Origin: Mediterraneibacter agrestimuris
Lineage (GTDB): Bacteria > Bacillota > Clostridia > Lachnospirales > Lachnospiraceae
Assembly (NCBI RefSeq): GCF_943193195.1
Contig: NZ_CALPDG010000005.1
Span: 1-64,000, forward strand
Length of the DNA: 64,000 bases
Direction: 5' to 3'
In this document: piece after piece, positions 33,852 to 43,415 of the stretch
How the letters are laid out: every line of letters starts with the position of its first letter
Position numbering within the stretch: the stretch's first letter is position 1
Translations under genes and position numbers: made by a program
Notes under the pieces: model-generated
Told to the model about the DNA's origin: nothing
Database searches by the model: none
The model's input: only the letters and a program-made list of their open reading frames with translations

Positions 33852-36407
33852 ATGAAAAACAGAGAATTCAGAACCTTAATTGCAGTCGTTACATTGACCG
33901 GGACTTTGCTCCTTAGCTTAACCGGAGGAACAGTCCCGGTGTATGCTGCTGATGCTGCCCCGGCTGCCCAAACGACCACTGAAACCAATTCAGACAGTAA
34001 AACTGCAGCCCATTCTGACAATAAAACGATAACCGATCCCGACAGCAAGACCAAAACTGCAAAACCATACAAAAGCGAAACCGTCTATGCCACAATCGCC
34101 CCCAACGGAGATGTCACTGATGTAACAGTGTCCGACCAGCTGAAAAATATTTCCGATATCAGGAAAATCACAGATAAATCTGATTTGGAACATATTGAAA
34201 ATGTAAAAGGAGACGAAACATTTACTTCTAAGGACGGCGCCCTCGTATGGAATACAAACAACGCAGATATCTGCTATCAGGGAACGACTTCAAAGGCGCT
34301 TCCGGTCGGTGTGAAGATTACTTATCTGCTGGATGGTAAAGAAGTGCGCGCCGATGAATTAGAGGGAAAAAGCGGGCATCTGATCATCCGCTACACATAT
34401 GAAAACCACACCCGCGATAACAACGGTACGACAACACCGTTTTTGATGGCAACAGGAATGGTACTGGACAACACAATATTTAAAAATGTCACTGTGACAA
34501 ACGGACGGCTCATTTCTGATGGAGAACGGGAGATGGCTGTCGGCTTTGGAATCCCCTCCCTTCCGGAAATGCTTGGGACCGATACTCTTACAATCCCCGA
34601 CTACTTTGAAATTGCAGCGGATGTGACCGATTACGAACCCGCTGAAGCAATGACGGTGGCAACCAACAGCTTGTTCAATGATCTGGATACCGATGGTTTT
34701 GACAGTCTTACAGACCTTCAGGACTCCATGTGCCAGCTCCAGGATGCATCTGCACAGCTTGTAAACGGCAGCGGAGAGCTCCGCACAGGACTGGACACAT
34801 TACTGTCCTCTTCCGGCACACTGACAGACGGAATCAGCCAGCTTGCAGACGGAAGCGTCACCCTTGCTGACGGCACACTGACCTTAAAATCCGGGGCTGA
34901 CGAACTCTCCGCGGGACTTTACACTGCCTCTTCCAAAGTATCTGAGGAACTTCTGCCCGGCATACATGCACTGGATACAGGCGTTTCGCAAATGCAGAGC
35001 AGTCTCGCAGAAGGATTGCCTGCACTGTCAAATGGTGTAAACGCTCTCGACAGCGGAATCAGTCAGGCAGCTGACGGAACTGCCGCTTTAAGCCAAGGAC
35101 TCCATCAAGTCGGTGCAGGAGCATCTGCTTTGAACATCGGGCTTTCCCAAGTTGGCGCGGGTACAGCGTCCCTTAATGAAAATGTACAAATGCTCGGATC
35201 TGCGGTCAGCCAGTTGAACGAAATACTAAATACAACACAGACAGCCGATGCAGGCATTTCTGATCAGGCTGATGTCTCCAGTCTGGCTGCCGCTTTGAGT
35301 ACAGATGCCTCCAGTCTGGCGGGCGAACTTTATGCCGCTGCTGAACAGGCAGGACAGACAGCCCCTGTCACCTATTCCGCGGGTGCAGGAACAGACAGCT
35401 ATGATGAGATAGCCACATTGCAGGCGCTGCTGGACAACGGACTGATTGGCGATGAGTCTGCCGCCGCAAGTATCAGCAGCGTAATCCAGACATTGTCCGA
35501 TGAACAGTGGGTGCGGGAAAATGCCGGCAATGCGGTAATCGACAATAGTATGCTTCAAAGTACACTTGTCGGACTGGCAGACAAGGCAGATGCCCTTGCA
35601 GGAACAGCAGACGCTGTCACCGCAAGTAATGCCGCGCCCTCCGCTGACGGTTCCATGATGATACAGCAATTACAGGCTGCCGTAGGAGAATTAAACGACA
35701 AAATAAACGGAACAGGCGGCTTAGTCGATTCTGTCGCTATCCTGAATACAGCAGTAAATACCGGTGACGGCACTGCTGCCAACCCGGGGCTTGCCGCAGG
35801 CGCCGCTCAGCTTGACGCCGCTTTAAATACAGGCAACGGCGCAGCCCCTAGTATTGTTTCCGCTGCCGACCAGCTCAATGCGGCAATGAATGCCGGAAAT
35901 GCCGAAGCCGGTATCTCCAGTCTCCGTGACGGCGCTTCTGCACTGAATCAAGCTGTCAATGGCGAAAACGGACTGAGCGGTCAGGTCACTGCTGGAATTT
36001 CCCAATTAAAGGACGGCACTTCCAGACTTGCCGCCGGTGTAGATGGTCAAAATGGTCTGGCAGCCGGGCTAAATCTCCTAAATAACGGCGCTGCCCAACT
36101 TGCCGGCGGAAGCAGCAGCCTGAATACCGGTGCAAATACACTGGTATCCGGCATCCGAACACTCCAGAATGGCTCCGGCACATTAATCAATGGCATACAG
36201 CAATTAGATGACGGCGCCGCCCGTTTAAACGACGGCATGATTCAATTCGACCAAGATGGAATTCAGAAGCTGGTAGACGCCTTTGACGGAGACCTCGATG
36301 AACTTCTTACTAGAGTAAATAATATGCTGGATAACTCCAAAGCATATAACAACTTCTCCGGAATCGCAGACGGTATGGACGGCGAAGTAAAGTTTATCTT
36401 CCTGTAA
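33852..36407 (+). CDS. YhgE/Pip-like secreted protein with x-x-x-L-x-x-G heptad repeats
   Basis: An 851-aa exported protein. A signal peptide (LIAVVTLTGTLLLSLTGG...VYAADA) is followed by a Ser/Thr-rich spacer and a globular part (about 75-280). Long stretches of L-x-x-G heptad repeats follow (LADGSVTLADGTLTL, LAGGSSSLNTGANTL) interrupted by Ala/Gly-rich segments. These repeats form extended helices in YhgE-family proteins that accompany MMPL exporters. No C-terminal membrane helix is seen, unlike typical YhgE, so it may act as an extracellular partner. ATG follows AAGGAGG. Confidence 0.85.
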   Translation: MKNREFRTLIAVVTLTGTLLLSLTGGTVPVYAADAAPAAQTTTETNSDSKTAAHSDNKTITDPDSKTKTAKPYKSETVYATIAPNGDVTDVTVSDQLKNISDIRKITDKSDLEHIENVKGDETFTSKDGALVWNTNNADICYQGTTSKALPVGVKITYLLDGKEVRADELEGKSGHLIIRYTYENHTRDNNGTTTPFLMATGMVLDNTIFKNVTVTNGRLISDGEREMAVGFGIPSLPEMLGTDTLTIPDYFEIAADVTDYEPAEAMTVATNSLFNDLDTDGFDSLTDLQDSMCQLQDASAQLVNGSGELRTGLDTLLSSSGTLTDGISQLADGSVTLADGTLTLKSGADELSAGLYTASSKVSEELLPGIHALDTGVSQMQSSLAEGLPALSNGVNALDSGISQAADGTAALSQGLHQVGAGASALNIGLSQVGAGTASLNENVQMLGSAVSQLNEILNTTQTADAGISDQADVSSLAAALSTDASSLAGELYAAAEQAGQTAPVTYSAGAGTDSYDEIATLQALLDNGLIGDESAAASISSVIQTLSDEQWVRENAGNAVIDNSMLQSTLVGLADKADALAGTADAVTASNAAPSADGSMMIQQLQAAVGELNDKINGTGGLVDSVAILNTAVNTGDGTAANPGLAAGAAQLDAALNTGNGAAPSIVSAADQLNAAMNAGNAEAGISSLRDGASALNQAVNGENGLSGQVTAGISQLKDGTSRLAAGVDGQNGLAAGLNLLNNGAAQLAGGSSSLNTGANTLVSGIRTLQNGSGTLINGIQQLDDGAARLNDGMIQFDQDGIQKLVDAFDGDLDELLTRVNNMLDNSKAYNNFSGIADGMDGEVKFIFL

Positions 36408-36410
36408 CAG

Positions 36411-36553
36411 GTAACAGTTCAGCCTTTCGGCTGAACTGTTACTGAATCCGCCCTATTTTAAGTTCACCTGCGGTGAAGGGGCGGATTCCATTTTTCCATC
36501 AAGAATTCTTACGGACTTTGCAGCAAGTGCAAAGTCCTGCGCTGCACTGTTAC
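36411..36553. repeat. Dispersed repeat family A, copy 1
   Basis: It begins GTAACAGTTCAGCC and ends GCACTGTTAC, near-inverted ends, around a core with GAATCCGCCCTATTTTAAG, TTCACCTGCGGTGAA and CAGCAAGTGCAAAG. Inner stems: GAATCCGCCC with GGGCGGATTC and CACTTGCTG palindromes. Other copies: 38541, 43158, 53574. Confidence 0.85.
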
Positions 36554-36582
36554 TGTAATAGATCCACCGTTTGGCTAAACCA

Positions 36583-36610
36583 TTGAAAATCTCCTTCTTC
36601 CTGTTATAAT
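36583..36610 (+). promoter_or_regulatory. Promoter of the M20 peptidase gene
   Basis: TTGAAA (36583-36588), 16 bases, TATAAT (36605-36610). The transcript would have a short leader of about 25 bases with AGAAAGGAG. Confidence 0.65.
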
Positions 36611-36641
36611 AATACATAGCAGAAGAAAGGAGATTTTTTTG

Positions 36642-37853
36642 ATGTTACATACATTGGCTGTTGACCTTACTAAACAATTAATACAAATAGAAAGTACAGA
36701 CCCGGGAACTTATGAAGGAGCTATTGAAAAATGGATCAAAGACTGGTTTCTAACACTTGAGAAGCATGCTCTGAATGCCTGCCCCGGCATTTCAGAAGGC
36801 AGCGCACCTGCACCACTCATCCGACTGACCGAAGAAGAGGTTCTTCCGGGACGTTTTAATTTAATGGCAGAACTTCCCGGAAATGACGCAGATGCTCCCG
36901 CATTGGTGTGGATCTGTCACATGGATACCGTTGTAGCCGGAAGCGGCTGGACACTGCCGCCCTTTGGCGGCACAGAGAAAGACAGACGCATTTACGGACG
37001 GGGTTCCTGTGATATGAAATCGGGGCTTGCCTGCTGCCTGTCAGCTTTTTCCCATGCACTTCATCAGCAGACCACAGAAGGCAGCAAGCCTGTACGCACT
37101 TTGAAACTTATTTGTACGGTGGACGAGGAAGACTTTATGCGCGGTTCCGAACACTGTATCCGCTCCGCATGGGTCACAGAGAAAGACTGGATCATCGATG
37201 CAGAACCCACCAACGGGCAGATTCAGGTGGCTCACAAAGGACGTACATGGTATGAGATTGAAGTGACTGGACATACTGCCCATGCCAGCACTCCGTGGAA
37301 AGGCGCTGACGCAATTGCCGCTATAGCTGAAGTCATCCGTTCCATCCGGCTGGATATCCAGAATGCTCCGACACATCCCGATCTGGGTATGTCGACTGTG
37401 ACATTCGGACAGATTACAGGCGGTTATCGTCCTTATGTTGTACCGGACAGCGCCAAGGTCTGGATCGATATGCGGCTCGTACCTCCCCTGGATACCTCCG
37501 CCGCCAATAAGATTGTAGAGAATGCTATCCACCGGGCAAAAAAAGAAGTTCCCGGAATTACCGCATCCTATACGATAACCGGAAACCGTCCATATGTAGA
37601 GAAGGAGGAATCTTCTCCATTATTAAAATGTCTGACTGATGTCTGCCGGACTGTTACCCAAAAAGAACCTGTCATCAGTCATTTTCCCGGTTATACGGAC
37701 ACTGCCGTTATTGCAGGAACTCTGAATAACCACAACTGTATGTCTTATGGTCCTGGGAATCTGGAATGTGCCCACCAGCCAGACGAATGGGTGGCAATAG
37801 AAGATATCTTGCGATGTGAGAAAGTATATTGTAAAATGACAGAGTGGTTATAA
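36642..37853 (+). CDS. M20-family metallopeptidase / deacylase (ArgE-DapE type)
   Basis: A 403-aa zinc hydrolase. Metal ligands are in WICHMDTVV (His, Asp), RGSCDMKSG (bridging Asp), TVDEED (catalytic Glu pair) and DAEPT. A dimerisation insert contains VTGHTAHASTPWKG. It would cleave a peptide or N-acyl amino acid, and the exact substrate is not readable. ATG 36642 lies 9 bases from AGAAAGGAG; TTG 36639 directly before it is unlikely. It stands alone with its own promoter. Confidence 0.87.
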   Translation: MLHTLAVDLTKQLIQIESTDPGTYEGAIEKWIKDWFLTLEKHALNACPGISEGSAPAPLIRLTEEEVLPGRFNLMAELPGNDADAPALVWICHMDTVVAGSGWTLPPFGGTEKDRRIYGRGSCDMKSGLACCLSAFSHALHQQTTEGSKPVRTLKLICTVDEEDFMRGSEHCIRSAWVTEKDWIIDAEPTNGQIQVAHKGRTWYEIEVTGHTAHASTPWKGADAIAAIAEVIRSIRLDIQNAPTHPDLGMSTVTFGQITGGYRPYVVPDSAKVWIDMRLVPPLDTSAANKIVENAIHRAKKEVPGITASYTITGNRPYVEKEESSPLLKCLTDVCRTVTQKEPVISHFPGYTDTAVIAGTLNNHNCMSYGPGNLECAHQPDEWVAIEDILRCEKVYCKMTEWL

Positions 37854-37907
37854 GAATTCCAGTATCTTGTTGTAAAAGCACTAGTATATCATCCGAAATT
37901 AAAAAAT

Positions 37908-38441
37908 CTAATTTATATCAACCCCAAAAGCTTTATCATACTCCATAATTCCATTTAGCTTGTTTTGACTTCCGTTAAGACTAAGTGCCATAAAACTTTC
38001 ATCTTCAACTTCAAATGGCGCTTTTATTCCATACTTGCTTGCTGGAGTATAGCCTGCCTTTATATAGTATTTAGAATGTCCCAAAACAACTGAATATTCA
38101 TATCCCAATTTATGCGCAATACCGTGCCCTTCTTTCATCAAAGATAATCCAATCCCTTTATTTTGATAATCGGGTAATACTGAAAGAGGGGCAAGCGCAA
38201 GAACCTCAACACCTTGTACAAGCGCTTTTGTAAAAAGAATATGTCCCACGATTTTACCATCTTCAACAGCAACAAGAGATAGTTCAGGAATAAATGACTT
38301 GCTTTTTCTCAACTCAACAACTAAATCTTGTTCGTTTCCATCAGAATGTTCTGCACTTTCAAATGCTTCTTTTACGATATGATATACCGCATCATAATCT
38401 TCTAATCTTTCCTGTCTTATAATCAAATTATTTTCCGCCAT
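37908..38441 (-). CDS. GNAT-family N-acetyltransferase (YhbS-like)
   Basis: A 177-aa acetyltransferase. The acetyl-CoA binding motif is VLPDYQNKGIGLSLM (near residue 92), preceded by VGHILFTKA and followed by SVVLGHSKYYIKAGY. The length and HSKYY pattern match the YhbS group. The substrate is unknown. The start ATG 38441 has no strong ribosome site, and a TTG precedes it. It stands alone and lies convergent to the peptidase gene. Confidence 0.87.
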   Translation of the reverse strand: MAENNLIIRQERLEDYDAVYHIVKEAFESAEHSDGNEQDLVVELRKSKSFIPELSLVAVEDGKIVGHILFTKALVQGVEVLALAPLSVLPDYQNKGIGLSLMKEGHGIAHKLGYEYSVVLGHSKYYIKAGYTPASKYGIKAPFEVEDESFMALSLNGSQNKLNGIMEYDKAFGVDIN

Positions 38442-38540
38442 CAAATCTAATTTATCGCTTTCTTCAAACTCATATTATAACAGTTCCTAAGCAGCCCCAG
38501 ACTTTTGTCTAATCTTTAGGTATCAGATTATTCTTACGCT

Positions 38541-38682
38541 GTAACTATTCAGCCTTTCGGCTTCATAATCACTGAATCCGCCCTATTTTAAGTTCACCTG
38601 CGGTGAAAGGGCGGATTCTATTTCTCCAACACACGTTTTTACGGAGTTTGCAGCAAGTGCAAACTCCTATGCTGAACTGTAT
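38541..38682. repeat. Dispersed repeat family A, copy 2
   Basis: It begins GTAACTATTCAGCC and ends CTGAACTGTATCC. Core as in copy 1 (GAATCCGCCC...CACCTGCGGTGAAAGGGCGGATTC, TTTGCAGCAAGTGCAAACTCC). It ends 3 bases before the stop codon of the mutarotase gene. Confidence 0.85.
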
Positions 38683-38684
38683 CC

Positions 38685-39554
38685 TTACGCTACCACAATC
38701 TGATATTTTTTCTCGAAGGTTTCTCCACCGGTCAGACAATTGATATTCTGTTTCTCGGAGATGTCCCCCTCAAATCCATAATTATCACACCGTCCGCACC
38801 ATGGTTCTAAACAGATGAATGGCGCGCCCGCCGGGGACCAGATTCCAAAATTTGGAAAATCTTTACATCGGACACCTACATACGGTGTGCCGTCCTTTTT
38901 ACACAGCCATGCCTCTTCTATCTGACTTTCATCGAATACAAAAGTATCTATCTCAAACATTTCCTCGTTCAGCGGATGATATCCGTCTTTGAGCTCCATC
39001 GGATATGTTGGTGTCGGAATTCCGGTTCCTGTTGCCAAATCGATTTTAAGATAATCCAGTTTTTCTTTGCCCGGAAATCCCAGGCAATAATCTGTCTTTA
39101 CCTCGTCTTTTCCTGCAAATGCAAATGCCGGATGTCCTCCAATGGTAAAATACATCTTCCCTTCGGTACAGTTCTTAACCCGCCACTCAACATCCAGTTC
39201 TTTGCCGTTCAAGCGATAGCTAATGCATAGTTCAAAATCATACGGATAGAGCTTCTTTGTTTCTTCCGTTGACCGCATCTGAAATACGATAAAATCCTCT
39301 GCTGATTCCACACACTCAAACTGTGTATCCCTTGCAAAACCGTGCTGGGAAGTCGGATACTGCATACCGTCAATACTTACCGAATTATTCCATGTCTTAC
39401 CTACATTTGGAAAGAGAATCGGAGAATGCCGCTTCCAAAACCTCGCATCACCGTTCCAGAGAACCTCGGTGTCACTTGTCTTATCATAGATGCGGGTCAC
39501 TTCTGCCCCCACCTCTGTAATCTCCACACATAGAAACTCATTTTCCAGTTTCAT
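38685..39554 (-). CDS. Aldose 1-epimerase family protein (LacX-like mutarotase)
   Basis: A 289-aa beta-sandwich protein. It has HSPILFPNVGKTW, QHGFARDTQFE, GGHPAFAF (catalytic His region) and a late CLEPWCGRCDN (catalytic Glu). The LacX/YeaD-like group interconverts alpha and beta anomers of hexoses or hexose phosphates. It is a single gene, followed by a repeat of family A. Substrate not determined. Confidence 0.88.
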   Translation of the reverse strand: MKLENEFLCVEITEVGAEVTRIYDKTSDTEVLWNGDARFWKRHSPILFPNVGKTWNNSVSIDGMQYPTSQHGFARDTQFECVESAEDFIVFQMRSTEETKKLYPYDFELCISYRLNGKELDVEWRVKNCTEGKMYFTIGGHPAFAFAGKDEVKTDYCLGFPGKEKLDYLKIDLATGTGIPTPTYPMELKDGYHPLNEEMFEIDTFVFDESQIEEAWLCKKDGTPYVGVRCKDFPNFGIWSPAGAPFICLEPWCGRCDNYGFEGDISEKQNINCLTGGETFEKKYQIVVA

Positions 39555-39621
39555 AGCTTCACCCTCCTTATTCTGTATGTTGTGTTTCCAAACTACTGTC
39601 CTTCTATAACACTACTGGTGT

Positions 39622-40683
39622 CTACTCTTCGGAGTCTGCTGTATCATCTTTCTCTACCTGTACACAACTCTCTACCAGATAATCTGCAACTCTTCTCTGC
39701 AGAATACTGTTATAAATCACATCTTCACCATATACCTTTTTAAACTCGTCAATGTCTTCAATACCTGCCTGTTCTGCAAGTTCTTTTATTTCTTCTTCCA
39801 ATTCCTTATCGGAAGGCACCAGCTTATGCTTGTCTGCGATCAGATCACAGGCAATCTTTCTGGTAACTGCCTGTTCTGCCGTTTTCTTTGCCTGCTCGTT
39901 GTATGCCTCTTCGTCCATTCCCATATAAGTAGTCAAAAACTCAGCAAACTCCACATCATACTGTTCTGCCATCGACTCATAATACTCGTTCATCTGAGAA
40001 ATTTCCTCGTCTATCTCATCAGACGGGAGTTCTTTGACATCAACATTGGAAAGCAATGCATCCATCACCTCAGACCGAAGCTGGGACTGTACCCTTTCCT
40101 TATTATAATTCTCGATATTCTCGCGGATTTCCTTTTTGAATTCCTCCACGGTCTTTGACTTCTCACTGACTCCCGTTACCCATTCATCTGTGATATCTGG
40201 ATAAATACCTTTAATAGTTACAGTAAATACAGCAACCTTGTCTGCCATCTCTGCATTTTGATAATTGGACGGAAATTTTACTTCAATGTCAAACGTCTCA
40301 CCGACATCATGTCCTACGATCTGTTCTTCAAATCCCTTGTAGTCTCCGTTCGCACCTATATAAGCCCCTGAGCCAAGTTCCAGTTCTGCCCCCTGAGCAG
40401 TTCCGCCTTCAAATGCCACATCGTCTACCTTGCCCACATAATCCAGACGGACAGTATCTCCATCTTTTGCAGTACCCTCTGTATCCAAAGATGCGCCCCG
40501 GTAACTGTTCATTGTATTTTCTACATATGCGTCTGTCACTTCTCCCGTATCTTCTACCTGCTTCACTTCCAAGCCTTTATATTGCTTTATTGTCAGGTTC
40601 TCATTAGATAATTCTTTGCTGCATGCTGTCAGTGCACCTGCCATTACTATACACAACGCTGCGGCTGCTAATTTCTTTTTCAT
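39622..40683 (-). CDS. Trigger-factor-like lipoprotein, FKBP-type peptidyl-prolyl isomerase
   Basis: A 353-aa exported foldase. Signal peptide and lipobox ALTAC anchor it outside the membrane. About residues 60-160 form an FKBP domain (DGDTVRLDYVGKVDDVAFEGG, KGFEEQIVGHDVGETFDIEVKFP). The rest is the helical C-terminal domain of trigger factor (EEFKKEIRENIENY, MNEYYESMAEQYD). The ribosome-binding N-terminal domain of true trigger factor is absent. It probably assists folding of secreted proteins, comparable in role to PrsA. Single gene. Confidence 0.88.
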   Translation of the reverse strand: MKKKLAAAALCIVMAGALTACSKELSNENLTIKQYKGLEVKQVEDTGEVTDAYVENTMNSYRGASLDTEGTAKDGDTVRLDYVGKVDDVAFEGGTAQGAELELGSGAYIGANGDYKGFEEQIVGHDVGETFDIEVKFPSNYQNAEMADKVAVFTVTIKGIYPDITDEWVTGVSEKSKTVEEFKKEIRENIENYNKERVQSQLRSEVMDALLSNVDVKELPSDEIDEEISQMNEYYESMAEQYDVEFAEFLTTYMGMDEEAYNEQAKKTAEQAVTRKIACDLIADKHKLVPSDKELEEEIKELAEQAGIEDIDEFKKVYGEDVIYNSILQRRVADYLVESCVQVEKDDTADSEE

Positions 40684-40806
40684 TAATTTTCACCTCGTAT
40701 ATTTCTATCACTGTTCTATTTTACACAGTTAGTATATTGTATCACATTTCACCTGTAAATAAAACAGCCACCTGACATTTCACACTTATTTCATGAATCA
40801 CCCACT

Positions 40807-40870
40807 GCTGTCATCACTTTATCGGCCGGACACCTTGCAGCGCAGTGCAAGATGCCGTGTGATCTGCAAC
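40807..40870. repeat. Dispersed repeat family B, partial copy 3
   Basis: Matches the right part of 56498-56642: GCTGTCAT-ACTT, CCGGACACCTTGCAG and GCAGTGCAAG-TGCCGTGTGA. The left half is missing. It lies between cls and the trigger-factor-like gene. Confidence 0.7.
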
Positions 40871-40878
40871 GCCCCCCT

Positions 40879-42354
40879 CTACAATAATGGTGACAACAGT
40901 CTGGAAAACTGCTCTTTCGTCTTGATCAGCAGACTTCTCTGGTCATAGACCTTCCTCGTTACATGCGTGCATTGGGTCATATCGCTTTCAAACACCCGTT
41001 CCAGACGCTGTACGGTCCGCTCACTGTAAATAGTCGCATTGACCTCAAAGTTAAGTCCAAAACTCCTAAAATCCATATTTGCAGTTCCCACACAGGCAAC
41101 CATACCGTCCACACTCAATGTCTTGGCATGCAGAAATCCGTTATTATACACATAACATTTTGCTCCGGCAGCCACCATATCCCCCAAGTAGGAATACGTC
41201 GCCCAATATACAAATGGATGATCCGGCTTGCAAGGTACCATGATACGCACATCAATTCCCGATCGGCTGGAAATTTTCAGCGCATCCAGAATAGATTCAT
41301 CAGGAATAAAATACGGCGTCTGAATATACACATGATGCTTTGCACTGTGAATCAGACGAAGATAATTGTCATGTATTGCTTTTATCTGAGAGTCCGGCCC
41401 GCTGGAAATAATCTGCACCGGGTCATGTCCTTTCCGCATATACTGCGGAATCTCAAATAACCCATCCTCCAAAAACAAGTTTTCTTTCGCCGCATAGTTC
41501 CAGTCCAGTACAAACCGGACCGCAAGAGATGTCACCGCAGCGCCTTCGATACACAAATGGGTATCCCTCCAGTAGCCGAATTTCTTGTCCAGCCCCAGAT
41601 ATTCACGACCCACATTGAATCCGCCGACAAATCCCACTCTTCCGTCAATAACAACGATTTTACGATGGTTCCTGTAATTGACACGGAATTGAAGCGGTCC
41701 GAATAATGCCGGGAAAAATTCTGCCACGTGAATCCCGGCACGTTCCATGCGCTCCCAATCCTTATTATGCATTGTCCGGCAGCCCATACTGTCAAAAAGC
41801 ACCCGGACTTCCACACCTTGACGTACCTTTTTTACCAGAACCTGTTCCAGCTCCTTCCACAGCTCATCCCTTTTGATAATATAATATTGAATATGAATAT
41901 AGCACTTTGCCTGTTCTATTTCCTGCATCAACGCACGGAACTTCTCTTTCCCGTCCGTATAAATCCGCACATCATTATTGTCTGTCAGCACTGCCTGTCC
42001 CGCTTCCAGATTATAAAGAATCAAGTCCTTGAACCTTCCAAGCTCCGGGTTGGCAAGACGCAGTTTCTTGCGGTAAATATTCTCCTCCTGCCGCCGCACA
42101 GCATACTTTAGCTCCCCTTCAATCTCCTTCGCTTTAAACATCCTGCTCTTATGAAAATCCTGACCGATCAAAAGATAAAGAATAAACCCCAGAATTGGGA
42201 TAAAATAGAGAATTAGAAGCCATGTCCATACGGTCTGCGGACTTCTTCTCTGAAAGAATATAATTAACAGTGACAGAAAAATGTTGATAATGAGTAAATG
42301 ATCCATTAAAAAAATATATGTTGCTGAGATTGCCTGTAAAATAGATTCTGTCAT
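40879..42354 (-). CDS. cls: Cardiolipin synthase (phospholipase D family)
   Basis: A 491-aa membrane enzyme that joins phosphatidylglycerol molecules into cardiolipin. Two N-terminal helices (HLLIINIFLSLLIIFF; WTWLLILYFIPILGFILYLLIG) precede two HKD motifs: HRKIVVIDGRVGFVGG and HAKTLSVDGMVACVGTANMD. Length is typical of Gram-positive Cls. The start ATG at 42354 is followed by the first helix at once. A family D repeat lies just upstream. Confidence 0.93.
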   Translation of the reverse strand: MTESILQAISATYIFLMDHLLIINIFLSLLIIFFQRRSPQTVWTWLLILYFIPILGFILYLLIGQDFHKSRMFKAKEIEGELKYAVRRQEENIYRKKLRLANPELGRFKDLILYNLEAGQAVLTDNNDVRIYTDGKEKFRALMQEIEQAKCYIHIQYYIIKRDELWKELEQVLVKKVRQGVEVRVLFDSMGCRTMHNKDWERMERAGIHVAEFFPALFGPLQFRVNYRNHRKIVVIDGRVGFVGGFNVGREYLGLDKKFGYWRDTHLCIEGAAVTSLAVRFVLDWNYAAKENLFLEDGLFEIPQYMRKGHDPVQIISSGPDSQIKAIHDNYLRLIHSAKHHVYIQTPYFIPDESILDALKISSRSGIDVRIMVPCKPDHPFVYWATYSYLGDMVAAGAKCYVYNNGFLHAKTLSVDGMVACVGTANMDFRSFGLNFEVNATIYSERTVQRLERVFESDMTQCTHVTRKVYDQRSLLIKTKEQFSRLLSPLL

Positions 42355-42380
42355 AAACGCTCCTCTTAAAGACTTTTTTC

Positions 42381-42437
42381 ATTACTGTTTACTTGAGTCT
42401 GCGCATTTACTGATCTGACCGTATGAAAACAGTAACC
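42381..42437. repeat. Dispersed repeat family D, short inverted copy 3
   Basis: ATTACTGTTTACTTGAGTCTGCGCATTTACTG through GTATGAAAACAGTAACC. It is the inverted, internally deleted version of 31394-31526, with GTTACTGTTT/AAACAGTAAC ends. Confidence 0.6.
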
Positions 42438-42551
42438 TTTTTATTTCTTCTTTATTATAGCAGAAAAGTTCCGAAAAAGAACTCTTTTTATAGTTCTTCC
42501 CGAAACCTTTCTACTCATATAATCTGCAGCAGGCAATCACATATGAAAATA

Positions 42552-43088
42552 TTACAAGTATTTTGCACATCCTCTGATTTCATCAAGAGACTCAATATGC
42601 ATCTGATCCATCAGCGCTTCCAGTTCCTCAATCAGCCGGGCCATAAAATCTGGTCTCATCAAATTTGCAGAGCCGACCTGTACCGCATGTGCCCCTGCCA
42701 TTATATGTTCTATCACATCCTTTGCACAAACAATTCCGCCGCTGCCTATCACCGGGATTTTTGCATTTTTACTGGAGTTATGCGTACACATGATCGCATA
42801 CGGTTTCAATGCAGGACCGGAATATCCGCCGCCTCCCCAGCTTCCGCAGCGAAACTTTCTCGTTTCAATATCAATTGCATATCCGCCGTTTTCCTGTACT
42901 GCTGCAACGATTTCCTTTACCGGATACTCTGCTGTCGGAGCCTTGAACCAAAGGATTTTATCTCTCGCTGCTTTTTTTGTTCTTATGATCAATTCTGTTA
43001 CCTGATCTATATTCTTCCAATACGATGGAACCGCCATGTTTCCGTAAGGACAGTTCAGGTTAATCTCCAGCCCTGCCAGTTCCTTCAT
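42552..43088 (-). pseudogene. Dihydroorotate dehydrogenase family, C-terminal fragment
   Basis: A 178-aa piece matching the second half of class 1 dihydroorotate dehydrogenase. It has GLEINLNCPYG (the NxSCPN strand), ILWFKAPTAEYPVKEIVAAV, IPVIGSGGIVCAKDVIEHIMAGAHAVQVGSANL (FMN phosphate site) and a C-terminal helix. About 120 N-terminal residues with the substrate lid are missing. Upstream DNA (43089-43157) has no related codons and leads into a family A repeat. It is therefore probably a deletion remnant; an expressed, inactive fragment is possible. Confidence 0.75.
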
Positions 43089-43157
43089 TAATTGGAAACA
43101 TCATAACATATATTTTTTTGTATCGCTATCCTTTTATTTGATATGACGCTGTTACTG

Positions 43158-43306
43158 GTAACTATTCAGCCTTCCGGCTTCATAGTTACTGAATCCGCCC
43201 TATTTTAAGTTCACCTACGGTGAAAGGGCGAATTCTATTTCCCCAGCACACGTTTTTACGGAGTTTGCAGCAAGTGCAAACTCCTATGCAGAACTGATGC
43301 TGTAAT
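43158..43306. repeat. Dispersed repeat family A, copy 3
   Basis: It begins GTAACTATTCAGCC and ends GCAGAACTGATGC. The core matches copies 1, 2 and 4 (CACCTACGGTGAAAGGGCG, TTTGCAGCAAGTGCAAACTCC). The end repeats are worn. A family-like GTTACTG (43151) precedes it. Confidence 0.85.
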
Positions 43307-43320
43307 ATCTGGATTTATAT

Positions 43321-43349
43321 TTGACGAAATACTCGTAAAATTATACAAT
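43321..43349 (+). promoter_or_regulatory. Promoter of the YARHG/amidase/beta-lactamase-like operon
   Basis: TTGACG (43321-43326), 17 bases, TACAAT (43344-43349). It is followed by CAAGGAGG before ATG 43416. Confidence 0.7.
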
Positions 43350-43415
43350 AAAATATAGTGAATTACAAAATATGATGTTTTTACAAAAGAGAGCATACAG
43401 CAAGGAGGAATAATC

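Noticed and set aside
33852-36407. Repetitive codons read as a CRISPR-like or tandem DNA repeat
   Set aside because: The periodicity is at protein level (L-x-x-G heptads) with variable codons; no identical DNA repeats or spacers. No CRISPR array was seen anywhere in the window.
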